DNA of 64,000 nucleotides, taken from positions 124,001-188,000 of the forward strand of contig NZ_JAFMZP010000004.1 in the NCBI RefSeq assembly GCF_024436435.1. The letters run 5' to 3'. This DNA comes from Desertivirga xinjiangensis (GTDB lineage Bacteria; Bacteroidota; Bacteroidia; Sphingobacteriales; Sphingobacteriaceae). The notes under the pieces were generated by a model. That model was given only the letters and a program-made list of their open reading frames with translations, did no database searches and was not told the origin of the DNA. How positions within the stretch are numbered: position 1 is the stretch's first letter; the number at the start of each line of letters is the position of its first letter. Below are positions 18,634-27,900 of the stretch, piece by piece. Both the position numbers and the translations under genes were made by a program.

Positions 18634-20032
18634 AATTCTTAGCTGTACCTTAGTTCTCACAATATCTACTGTTTTATCTGTCTCTGCGGAGATTAAACTG
18701 TCGGCCCTCTTTACAGATAATATGGTGCTTCAGCAAAGAAGTAGGGTTAAAATTTGGGGAACGTCATCTTTAAAGGAAAAGGTAAGGATCAGAACTTCAT
18801 GGAATAGTAACAGATATGAAATAAGGCCAGACTCTACAGGGCGCTGGATCATCGAAATTCAGACGCCTGTTGCCGGAGGTCCCTATCAAATAGATGTCTC
18901 AGGACAAAATCAGCTTTCCCTGAAAAACGTCCTGATAGGAGAGGTGTGGCTATGTTCCGGGCAGTCAAACATGGATATGCCGGTTAAAGGTTATTACAAT
19001 TCACCTGTTTTGCATTCAAATGATATTTTAGCAAATTCATCCAACAGCCGTATCAGGATGTTTCATGTCGCAAAGAAAACGTCTTCCGTTCCTTTGGTAG
19101 ATGTAAACGGACAGTGGGAACAGGCATCTTCATCCTCAGTCAAGGAATTTAGTGCTGTAGGGTATCTTTTTTCTGCGTATCTGAGTAAGCAGCTCAATGT
19201 GCCGGTAGGTATAATTCAGGTAACATGTGGAGGCTCTCCGATTGAATCCTGGATCGATGAAACGGCCTTGAATGATTTAACCAGAGCCGGCGTCCTCAGT
19301 GGAGGTGCTACTACTAAAGCTGTGCACCATGTGCCATCCAGTTTGTTTAATGGAATGATCTCTCCTTTAGTGGGATATGGTATTGCCGGAGTAATATGGT
19401 ATCAGGGCGAACAGAACCGTTATAATTATGAGGATTATAGTTTCCTTCAACCTGCTATGGTTGAATCCTGGCGCAAGTTATGGCGAATAGGGAACTGGCC
19501 CTTTTTTTATGTGCAGATAGCACCCATGCATTATCCCGAAACTCAAAAGCGCCTTCTCCCATTTTTAAGAGAAGTGCAATTGCAGGCTACAGAAAAGATC
19601 CCGAATTCTGGAATGGCGGTGTCTTTAGATGCCGGAGAGGAAAATAATATACATCCTGCAAATAAAGATATTATTGCTAAGCGGCTTGCCTATCTTGCTT
19701 TGGTAAAGACCTATAACAGGACAGGGGTTTCTGCTATCGCCCCTCAATACAAATCATTTAAGATCCTAAAAGATTCTATCAGTGTTCAGTTTTCGCATTC
19801 TCCCATGGGTATGACAACATTTGGAAAAAAGTTAAGCCAATTTGAACTTGCTGGAAGTGACCGTGTCTTTTACAAGGCAACAGCTGAAATAAAAGGAAGT
19901 AATGTTCTTGTTTACAGCGATGCTGTAAAACTTCCAGTAGCTGTTCGATATGCATTCAAGGATTGGGCTGTTGCTGAGCTTTACAGTATTGAGGGACTGC
20001 CGGTATCTCCTTTCAGGTCTGATGATTGGTGA
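18626..20032 (+). CDS. Sialate-O-acetylesterase-family (SASA) esterase, compact form
   Basis: This 468-residue exported esterase is a paralogue of the enzyme at 5980 but lacks the inserted jelly-roll. A Sec signal covers about residues 1-21 (LVLTISTVLSVSA). The nucleophile Ser114 is in CSGQSNMDMP, an oxyanion-type segment is TCGGSPIESW, GVIWYQGEQN follows, and the His343 motif reads NNIHP. The ends match the paralogue closely (ELYSIEGLPVSPFR). Predicted to deacetylate hemicellulose oligosaccharides in the periplasm. It is the last gene of the LacI-divergent unit. Confidence 0.87.
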   Translation: MHKILSCTLVLTISTVLSVSAEIKLSALFTDNMVLQQRSRVKIWGTSSLKEKVRIRTSWNSNRYEIRPDSTGRWIIEIQTPVAGGPYQIDVSGQNQLSLKNVLIGEVWLCSGQSNMDMPVKGYYNSPVLHSNDILANSSNSRIRMFHVAKKTSSVPLVDVNGQWEQASSSSVKEFSAVGYLFSAYLSKQLNVPVGIIQVTCGGSPIESWIDETALNDLTRAGVLSGGATTKAVHHVPSSLFNGMISPLVGYGIAGVIWYQGEQNRYNYEDYSFLQPAMVESWRKLWRIGNWPFFYVQIAPMHYPETQKRLLPFLREVQLQATEKIPNSGMAVSLDAGEENNIHPANKDIIAKRLAYLALVKTYNRTGVSAIAPQYKSFKILKDSISVQFSHSPMGMTTFGKKLSQFELAGSDRVFYKATAEIKGSNVLVYSDAVKLPVAVRYAFKDWAVAELYSIEGLPVSPFRSDDW

Positions 20033-20035
20033 AAC

Positions 20036-20067
20036 AGAGCGATTATCGATTGTTAGCTCTTTATTTT
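20036..20067 (+). terminator. Weak terminator-like hairpin after the esterase
   Basis: AGAGC (20036-20040) can pair with GCTCT (20056-20060), followed by TTATTTT. The stem is only 5 bp with a long loop. A third copy, AGAGC at 20069-20073, could pair with the same GCTCT instead, so two alternative hairpins exist. Confidence 0.35.
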
Positions 20068-20129
20068 GAGAGCCAATTTGAAAGACGTTTTTAAACAGAT
20101 GTTAACTTGCAATATCTATCATGAAGTTA

Positions 20130-20162
20130 TGGGAACGGTTGCAAAAAATGGAACCGTTCCCA
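20130..20162. promoter_or_regulatory. Second double LacI-type operator, upstream of susC/susD
   Basis: TGGGAACGGTTGCA (20130-20143) is identical to the right-hand operator at 14489-14502. A second site TGGAACCGTTCCCA (20149-20162) follows. Their starts are 19 bp apart, the same spacing as in the lacI region. The pair forms an inverted repeat (GGGAACGGTT and AACCGTTCCC). The lacI product is the obvious candidate ligand, extending its regulon to the tandem susCD genes. Confidence 0.78.
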
Positions 20163-20183
20163 GCACGAAGAAGAGGGTTTTTA

Positions 20184-20216
20184 TTGTTATCATCCTGTTT
20201 CGCCTTGCTATTTTTA
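20184..20216 (+). promoter_or_regulatory. Candidate promoter of the tandem susCD operon
   Basis: TTG at 20184-20186, 22 bases, then TATTTTTA at 20209-20216 fits the Bacteroidota TTG-N17-23-TAnnTTTG pattern with one mismatch in the -7 box. It is 22 bp downstream of the double operator, so the operator would sit around -60 to -90. A near-match TACTTTCG at 20281-20288 is an alternative. Confidence 0.35.
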
Positions 20217-20225
20217 GCCTATATA

Positions 20226-20238
20226 ATTAACCAATCAA
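20226..20238 (+). repeat. 13-base direct repeat in susC leader, copy 1 (copy 2 at 20355-20367)
   Basis: ATTAACCAATCAA occurs twice in the leader, 129 bases apart, the second copy ending 23 bases before the susC ATG. Duplicated short elements in a leader may be a remnant of a leader duplication or a regulatory site; no function is known. Confidence 0.6.
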
Positions 20239-20253
20239 TATAAACCCAAAGTG

Positions 20254-20373
20254 ATGAGAAAAGTATACTTTCAAACAAAGTACTTTCGCCCTTTTTATAC
20301 TCTACCCTGTATAAACTGTGCTTCTGAGATTTTAAATAATAAGTTCTGTTTATCATTAACCAATCAAATTTAA
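20254..20373 (+). other. Possible 39-residue leader ORF before susC
   Basis: An ATG preceded by ATAAACCCAAA opens a 39-codon frame (starts MRKVYFQTKYFRPF, ends LSLTNQI) that stops 17 bases before the susC ATG. The same 11 bases ATAAACCCAAA precede the ATG of the susC at 40592, which makes this start context notable. It could be a leader peptide or the remnant of an ancestral susC start. No family is recognised and it may be fortuitous. Confidence 0.3.
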
Positions 20374-20390
20374 AGCTAAATAAAATTGCT

Positions 20391-23228
20391 ATGGGAAAAA
20401 TTAAGCGAGATATTCTTGTTCTGGTTTGTTCTGCAACAGCATTGGTGTGTGGTCACGCCGGCTTTGCGGGCGATAGTCCCGGTAAACGCATTCAAGCTGC
20501 CCTCAAAGATTCCATACAGCACGACTCCCTGGAACTTCGCAAACAGCAAATTTACTTTCAGACACCTCAAGCGCTTTCTACTGCCTCTACTGCATTTGTA
20601 TCAGGCCAGGATATTGCAAGCGTACCTGTGGTTTCTTATCCAATGGCACTTGGCGGTCGACTGGCTGGCTTGAATATAATTCAAAGCTCCGGACATCCTT
20701 TAAGTGAGGGTTTTTCTTTTAGCCTGAGAGGTCAGACGCCACTAATTTTCATTGATGGTATTCCAAGATCTGTTACAGAGATTGGAATGCAGGAAATTGA
20801 ATCGATTACGGTTCTAAAAGATGCTGTTGCTACCGCAATGCTAGGCATCAGAGGATCCGGAGGAGCGATAGCAATTACGACTAAAAAAGGGTTTACTGGT
20901 AAGCAACAGGTGAATTTCAACATACAAACCGGTACCTCAAGGTCGACGGATAATCTTATTTCTAAACCACTTGACTCATATCGTTATGCACAGCTTTACA
21001 ATGAAGCTCTCGCCAATGACGGTCTTCCGGCAGGTACATATGGGTTCAGCTCCGAAGCTATTTCTGGCTTTCAATCCGGGTCAGATCCTTATAAATACCC
21101 GAATGTTAACTGGAGAGATCAGGTACTGAAGAACTCAGCGACCGTGGCGCGATATAATATTGATACGCGGGGAGGCAATCGTTTTGTTAAATATTTTGTA
21201 TCGGTTGAACATTTTCGGCAGGATGGAATCCTGCAAACCAGTGATGTAAATAAATATAATACAAATTCGGATTTGAAAGGATATTTCGCCCGGTCAAATG
21301 TAGATGTGCAATTAACGGATGCACTCAGTGCAGGTATTTATATTCAGGGCCGGATATTAAATACGACTAGTCCGGGGGATGAGGGTACAGCCGGTATCTT
21401 TTCTTCATTGGTTAGTACTCCAAGCAGCGCTTACCCTATTTATAATCCAGACGGAACCTATGCCGGAGTCCCGCAATTCCAGAATAACATCCTTGCCCAG
21501 AATATCTCCTCAGGATATTCATTGAACAATACCAGGACAGTTCTTTCTGACTTTTATCTCAAAAGAACACTTGACGAATTAACAAAGGGACTTTGGATTA
21601 AAGCCAGGGCATCCTTTTTTAGTAATCTAAGTGAGGGGATCACCAGAAACAAATCATTTGCGGTATTTGAACGGACTGGCACTGCTTCGAACGGTGATCC
21701 GGTGTATCAGCAATATAAAACAAATGGTGTGCAGGCAAATGCTAATGGAATTAATTTTCAGAACCGGTCCGACTTCCAGGAACTATCACTGGGCTATACC
21801 CGCGATTTTGGCATACATGGACTTGACGCAGTAGTACTAGCAAATCGTGATAACCTGGTTAACGGCTCTAATTTACCGTATACTATTCAGGGGATTTCAG
21901 GGCATGCAGCTTATAATTTCAACAAAAAATATCTGGCGGAATTTTCCTTCGCCTATAATGGCGCAAATCGTTATCCTGATGATGGTGGATTTAAGTATGG
22001 CTTTTTTCCTGCATTGGGCTTAGGTTGGAATATTTCAGAGGAAGATTTTTTAAGTTCGGTGGATTGGTTGAGTCATCTTAAACTGTATGGGTCGTATGGA
22101 AAAACGGGGCAGGACAATGGAGCGTATTTTCAATACCAGCAAGTATATAACGCCAGTCCAAGCGCCTATTTTGGTTCCAGTGCAGGCGCAGCTGCTACCG
22201 TTGGTGAATCTTACCTGGCGAACCCTGATATAACCTGGGAAAAGGCTAAGAAGCTGAATGTAGGGATAGACGCCGCATTCTTAAAAAATCAACTTGGGTT
22301 CGGAATAGAATATTATGCGAATCGGTTTTATGACCTAAGCATTGTTCGCGGCACCAATTCGGGCTTGCTGGGTATTAGTTATCCTAATGAAAATATAGGA
22401 CGTGAGCGCAATTCGGGCTGGGAGACTCAATTGTCATGGCAACAGAATCTGAAGAAGATAGGTTACTTTATAGCATTTAATGCAAGTTTTCAACGTTCCA
22501 AGCTGCTCTATAATGCAGAAGCCAGTCAAAGGTATGATTGGATGCAGAGGACCGGACAGCCAGTTGGAATTCAATTCGGATACGTTGCTGAAGGGCTTTT
22601 TCAAAATCAGGATGAAATCAATTCACATGCAAGCATTGAAGGGTACCGAGCTCAGCCAGGAGATATCAGATATAGAGATTTAAATGAAGATGGCGTGATT
22701 AATCAGTATGACCAAACCGCCATTGGTCAAAAAAAGCCCGCCGTTCTTTTAGGAACTACGCTGGGATTTAAAGCAGGCAGTTTCGATTTCTCTACGTTAC
22801 TGCAGGGCAGGGCCAACCGCAAGATCTATTTATCGGGTAATAGCTACTGGGAATTTCAAAACAGCGGAAGTGGTCAGGCCTTTGAAAACCAACTGAACAG
22901 ATGGACCCCGGAAACAGCTGCAACGGCGTCTTATCCGCGACTAAGTACAGGAATGGGCCCAAGGGACGGGTCTGTAAACAATTGGGTTACATCATCGTAC
23001 TGGCTTAGGGACGGAAACTACCTGAGGGTTAAAACCATCGAACTAGGATATAAGATCCCTTCTGTTTATTCCAAAAAGGTTGGCTTGAACATGGCTCGTC
23101 TCTATGTAAATGCCCTTAACCCATTCACCATAAGTTCCGGCGATTTAAATGGAGCGGATCCTGAGAATTTTTCTGGCAGCTATCCGATTCAAAAAGTTTT
23201 TAATATCGGCGTAAATGTTCAATTATAG
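20391..23228 (+). CDS. SusC-type TonB-dependent transporter lacking the N-terminal domain and TonB box
   Basis: This 945-residue outer-membrane transporter has a signal peptide (about residues 1-25, ending GHAGFAG). The plug is clear: ALGGRLAGLNIIQSSG, LIFIDGIPR, IESITVLKDAVATAMLGIRGSGGAIAITTKKG. The barrel follows, with YKIPSVYSKKVGLNMARLYVNALNPF near the end. Unlike the SusC at 24971, there is no carboxypeptidase-D-like domain, and the EVVVVGYG-type TonB box is absent: only about 45 residues separate the signal peptide from the plug. It is followed by a SusD and then a second, full-length SusCD pair. Coupling to TonB may differ or be lost. Confidence 0.9.
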   Translation: MGKIKRDILVLVCSATALVCGHAGFAGDSPGKRIQAALKDSIQHDSLELRKQQIYFQTPQALSTASTAFVSGQDIASVPVVSYPMALGGRLAGLNIIQSSGHPLSEGFSFSLRGQTPLIFIDGIPRSVTEIGMQEIESITVLKDAVATAMLGIRGSGGAIAITTKKGFTGKQQVNFNIQTGTSRSTDNLISKPLDSYRYAQLYNEALANDGLPAGTYGFSSEAISGFQSGSDPYKYPNVNWRDQVLKNSATVARYNIDTRGGNRFVKYFVSVEHFRQDGILQTSDVNKYNTNSDLKGYFARSNVDVQLTDALSAGIYIQGRILNTTSPGDEGTAGIFSSLVSTPSSAYPIYNPDGTYAGVPQFQNNILAQNISSGYSLNNTRTVLSDFYLKRTLDELTKGLWIKARASFFSNLSEGITRNKSFAVFERTGTASNGDPVYQQYKTNGVQANANGINFQNRSDFQELSLGYTRDFGIHGLDAVVLANRDNLVNGSNLPYTIQGISGHAAYNFNKKYLAEFSFAYNGANRYPDDGGFKYGFFPALGLGWNISEEDFLSSVDWLSHLKLYGSYGKTGQDNGAYFQYQQVYNASPSAYFGSSAGAAATVGESYLANPDITWEKAKKLNVGIDAAFLKNQLGFGIEYYANRFYDLSIVRGTNSGLLGISYPNENIGRERNSGWETQLSWQQNLKKIGYFIAFNASFQRSKLLYNAEASQRYDWMQRTGQPVGIQFGYVAEGLFQNQDEINSHASIEGYRAQPGDIRYRDLNEDGVINQYDQTAIGQKKPAVLLGTTLGFKAGSFDFSTLLQGRANRKIYLSGNSYWEFQNSGSGQAFENQLNRWTPETAATASYPRLSTGMGPRDGSVNNWVTSSYWLRDGNYLRVKTIELGYKIPSVYSKKVGLNMARLYVNALNPFTISSGDLNGADPENFSGSYPIQKVFNIGVNVQL

Positions 23229-23244
23229 ATTACAACCTCAAGTC

Positions 23245-24939
23245 ATGAAAAGAGTTACCCATTTGTTAACAATGGCCCTGATATTTGCAAGTGTATCTTG
23301 CACTAAAAAGTTTGAGACTTATCCGGAGGAAAGAACATTTGAGACAGACGTTTTTGATCCCACCGACAAACAAGGTGTATTAGCAACAAACTATTTGCTG
23401 GGCATTTTTTCTTTCCTGCCATCCGGTTTTAACCGCATAGATGGAGATTTCCTGGATGCCGGAACTGATGATGCAGTTCCCTCATCTTTTGCCTCTTCAA
23501 TCAGTTTATTTACCAATGGTCAGCTAACATCGTCAAACTATCCTGACAACAACTGGTCAAACAGCTATACTATTATCCGTAGGAGCAATGTTTTTTTGAA
23601 GAATATCGGCATTGTACCCATCCCTGAGGCTAAGCGGAAGACTCAGGTTGCTGAAGCGCGGTTTCTAAGGGCATTCGCTTATTTCGAATTGCTGAAAAGA
23701 TATGGAGGAATTCCCCTGGTTGGTGATACAGTATTCAACCTGGAGGATAATCTGGATCTGCCACGGAATACTTTCGAAGAATGTGTAAACTACATTGTGT
23801 CAGAATGCGACGCTATTACGACTGAACTGCCAAGAGGCTCCACAATCCCGGCGACTGATTTTGGACATATACCTTCAGAAGCTGCAATGGCTTTAAAATT
23901 GCGCGTGCTCCTGTATGCTGCCAGCCCCTTATATAATGGAGGAGGAGTTGAATCTAATCCGGAGATTAGGGTGCTTACAGGCTACCCAACAGCTAGTGAG
24001 GCCCGGTGGGTTAAAGTCATTGAAGCGGCAGAACCTTTGATAGCGATTGGGTATTACAAATTACCAACAGGATCCGGAACAAGTGTGTATTCGTCTGTTT
24101 TTACCACCAAGATAAATACAGATATCATTCTTTCAAAGCAATCTCCTAACTCAACTACCATTGAAAATGCTAACGCTCCCGTAGGATACGTGGCCCCGGC
24201 CACCAGTAACGGACGCACAAGTCCTACACAGAATTTTCTGGATGCTTTTCCTAATTTAAACGGAACTCCGTACACAGGATCAACATTAACCTCTGTCCAA
24301 TACGATAACAGGGACCCGCGATTGAAAGCAATTATCTTTTATAATGGCGTACAATGGCTTGGTCGTGGGGTTCAAACTTTCGAAGGGGGACTGGACAAAC
24401 CCAATGTTCCTTTCAAAACACAAACCCGCACATCTTATTATTTGAGAAAGTTTATGGGCGACTTTACAAGTTCCAGCACATATTCCAACCAAAGTCACAA
24501 TTTTCCCTATTTCAGGTTTGCGGAGGTGCTTTTATCTTATGCAGAGGCTTTAAACGAATTGGGACGAACTGAGGATGCAGTAAAAGAAATTGCTAAAATA
24601 CGTTCTCGGGCAGGGATAACTGCTGGCCCAAATTCCAGGTATGGAATCAAAACCAATATTGATCAACTGGAGATGGCCGACCTGATAAAGAATGAACGCC
24701 GGATAGAACTTGCATTTGAGGAGCACCGCTTCTGGGATGTAAGGAGGTGGAAAATTGCATCCACAGTATTGAACGGTACGGCCAGAGGATTAAGCATTAC
24801 TCCGAACGGCAGTTCTTTCGAGTTTGAGCATCAGGATGTTGCCACTCTTACCTTTAAAGATAAGTACTATCACATGCCTGTTCCGTACAGCGAAGTTATC
24901 AAAAACAAAAAGCTTATTCAAAATGAGGGGTATTACTAA
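23245..24939 (+). CDS. SusD/RagB-family lipoprotein
   Basis: This is the partner of the preceding short SusC. The ATG at 23245 gives a lipobox FASVSC with Cys19; the longer frame starting at 23215 overlaps the end of susC and would bury the signal. The mature 564-residue protein has SusD landmarks: AEARFLRAFAYFELLKRYGGIPLV, FAEVLLSYAEALNELG, IKNERRIELAFEEHRFWDVRRWKI and a C-terminal IQNEGYY. Its ligand is unknown; regulation by the LacI operator pair upstream of the operon is predicted. Confidence 0.93.
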   Translation: MKRVTHLLTMALIFASVSCTKKFETYPEERTFETDVFDPTDKQGVLATNYLLGIFSFLPSGFNRIDGDFLDAGTDDAVPSSFASSISLFTNGQLTSSNYPDNNWSNSYTIIRRSNVFLKNIGIVPIPEAKRKTQVAEARFLRAFAYFELLKRYGGIPLVGDTVFNLEDNLDLPRNTFEECVNYIVSECDAITTELPRGSTIPATDFGHIPSEAAMALKLRVLLYAASPLYNGGGVESNPEIRVLTGYPTASEARWVKVIEAAEPLIAIGYYKLPTGSGTSVYSSVFTTKINTDIILSKQSPNSTTIENANAPVGYVAPATSNGRTSPTQNFLDAFPNLNGTPYTGSTLTSVQYDNRDPRLKAIIFYNGVQWLGRGVQTFEGGLDKPNVPFKTQTRTSYYLRKFMGDFTSSSTYSNQSHNFPYFRFAEVLLSYAEALNELGRTEDAVKEIAKIRSRAGITAGPNSRYGIKTNIDQLEMADLIKNERRIELAFEEHRFWDVRRWKIASTVLNGTARGLSITPNGSSFEFEHQDVATLTFKDKYYHMPVPYSEVIKNKKLIQNEGYY

Positions 24940-24970
24940 GCAGCCCGAATTAAAAATCAACGATAAGACT

Positions 24971-27900
24971 ATGAGAAGGTTATTATATATAATTTCAGCT
25001 CTCTTACTTAACTGCGTATCTGCCCTGGCGCAACCAAAGGTAATAACAGGAACAGTGAGTGATAAAAGCGGACCTCTTCCAGGTGTTAGCATCACAGAAA
25101 AGACTAATCCCCGTAATTTAACCGCTACTAACGCCGACGGTAATTTTAAAATTACCGTTAATAGCAATATAATTGTTTTGACATCTATCGGCTATATAAC
25201 TCGCGAGATCAATGTTCAGAACCAAAGCAACATCAATGTTGTGATGAATGCAGATCAAAAATCCCTCGAGGAGGTAGTTGTTGTGGGATATGGCACACAG
25301 AAAAAAATTACACTTACGGGTGCAGTCAGTTCTGTGAGTGGAAAGGAGATCAGGCAAAGCCCTTCACCAAGCTTGCAAAATACAATGGCTGGACGGATCA
25401 CCGGCTTTTCCAGTCAGCAAACTTCCGGGCAGCCTGGCAGGGATGGAGCAACGTTTAACATCCGTGGGGTTAGTTCTTATGTGGGAAGCAATAATCCTTT
25501 GATCCTGGTAGATGATATTGAATTCACCTATAGCCAGTTTTCTGCACTGAACGCCAATGAAGTAGAGTCGATCAGCATATTAAAAGATGCTTCTTCGACC
25601 GCTATTTACGGTATAAGAGGAGCAAATGGTGTAGTCTTGGTAACCACAATGAGAGGAAAAGCCGGAAAGCCGCAAATTTCTTTTCAAACGGAATATGGCC
25701 TCAGTCAACTTACAAAAAGACCTGAATACCTGGATGCCTATGGTGCTGCAACGGTATTCAATACGGCACAGGTAAATACCAATAACCTAAATCCAAACAG
25801 TAATTTTGTGCGGACATTTTCGGATGAAGATCTGGAATTGTATAGAAATGGCACTGACCCCTACGGGCATCCAAACAATAACTGGACCGATATTTTACTA
25901 AAGGAATTCGCACCCCAGTTGCGCGCAAACTTCAATATTACGGGAGGTACTGACCGCGCGAAATATTTCGTGTCTCTCGGATACCTTGATCAGGGAGGAC
26001 AACTGAAAGATTTTAGCGAGGATCTGAACAGCAAGTATTACTATAAGCGCTATAATTACCGCTCCAACATTGATCTCAGCATCAATAAAACACTTGATTT
26101 GAAGTTTGACCTTTTCGGGAATGTGGATGAAATAAATACGAATAATGCAAGTGCTAACAGTAATCTGTTTAGCGACATTGGCAGGTTGGCAGAAACAGCC
26201 GCTTTTAATTATCCGGTATATAACCCCGATGGAAGTTTAGGCTATAGTATGTGGCAAAGGAGTTCATCAGGAAGAAACAACAACAACCTGATCGGCCGCT
26301 TGATGTATAATGGTTATTCCCGGTCATTTTCAAACAATATTAATCTTTCCACTACAGCCATACAAAAACTTGATTTTCTTACCAAGGGATTATCTGCAAA
26401 AGCTACGGTAGCTTATCGGAATTTTTATACTTATGGCAGGAACCTTCAGCGCCCGGTTAGCGGAACAGGTTTTATATCTTATATCTATAATCCCCAAACG
26501 GAAGCCTATTCCTTTGGGCAGAGGGATGATGTGTACAGACTGAGTACACCTTCGATGTCTTATAGCCCTGGAAGTACTGTTCGGGCTTTAACTGTACAGG
26601 GTTTTCTAAACTATAACAGGTATTTCGGTAAACATAATATATCAGCACTTGCCTTATACAGCATAAACAGTAATACATCATCAAACACCGAAAACCGGGA
26701 CTATAACTTTATCCCTGAAAATTTTGCGGGATATACAGCACGTATAAATTACAATTTTAATCAAAAATATCTTCTTGAGCTTAGTGGTGCTTATAATGGG
26801 AGTGACCGGTTCGCAGACAAAAATCAAAAAAGATTAGGTTTTTTTCCGGCAGCATCAATTGGGTGGAATCTTTCCGAAGAAAAGATCTTCAAAGAGCATG
26901 TTAAATCGATCAATACCTTAAAGCTGAGAGCATCTTACGGTCTGGTAGGTCAGGACAATGTTATCGGTGGGGTGTACGCATATAAGTCGATTTATACCAC
27001 CGGTACCGGCACCGGACTTTTTGGTATTGCCCCCAATAATGCCTTTGCTACCGCTATTGAAGGAATGTTAGGAAATGAGGAAGTGACCTGGGAGAAGGAA
27101 AGGAAGCTGGATATAGGTATTGATTTCTCTGCCGTTAACAGAAAGGTCACAGGTTCATTAGATTATTTTAATAACAACCGGTACGATATTATGACTACCC
27201 GGGGAACTGTGTCAGATGTTATGGGGCAACTTTTACCTGTAGTAAACCTCGGTAAGACAAATAACAAAGGCTGGGAAGCGGAATTAGGTTACAATGACAA
27301 GATTGGGCGCAACTGGAATTATTCGTTTAGGGGCACCTACTCGTTCGCTAGGAATAAAATTGACTTTATGGATGAAGCTTTGCCACTGTATGAATATCAG
27401 CGGTTAACGGGACAGGCTATCGGTTCTCAATTGAAATATTCATGGACAGGGGAGTTCTATACAGCGGAAGAAATCGCTGATCCATCCGTGCCGAAACCTA
27501 CCATTGGCGGTCGGCCTGGTGATCTTAAATATAGGGATCTGAATGATGATGGTGCTATCGATGCCAGTGACCGTTCGTATTTTGGCTTAACGAATCTTCC
27601 CAATACAACCTATGGGATTACGCTTGGCGTAGGGTACAAAGGGTTAAATGTCACCGCGTTATTTCAGGGAGCGGCTAATTTTGTGGCCAGTGCCCAGGGG
27701 GCAGTCATCCACCATAATGCAAGTAATGCATTGCCGATCCATTTAGAGCACTGGACCCCTGAACGTGGTAATAGTGCCAAATATCCTCAACTATATACAA
27801 CAGCCCTAAGTCAAAGCCCTAGAGATTTTTATTCGGACTTCTGGGCAATTCGAGGAGACTATATCAGATTGAAGACTGCAGAGATCAGTTATACCTTGAA

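Larger units (their letters stand above)
20033..20390. other. 358-base leader region before the second susC
   Basis: This gene-free stretch holds, in order: a weak terminator-like hairpin after the esterase, the second double LacI operator (20130-20162), a candidate promoter (20184-20216), a 13-base direct repeat (20226-20238 and 20355-20367), and a 39-codon frame from 20254 whose upstream bases resemble the start context of the susC at 40592. Each is listed separately. Confidence 0.7.
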
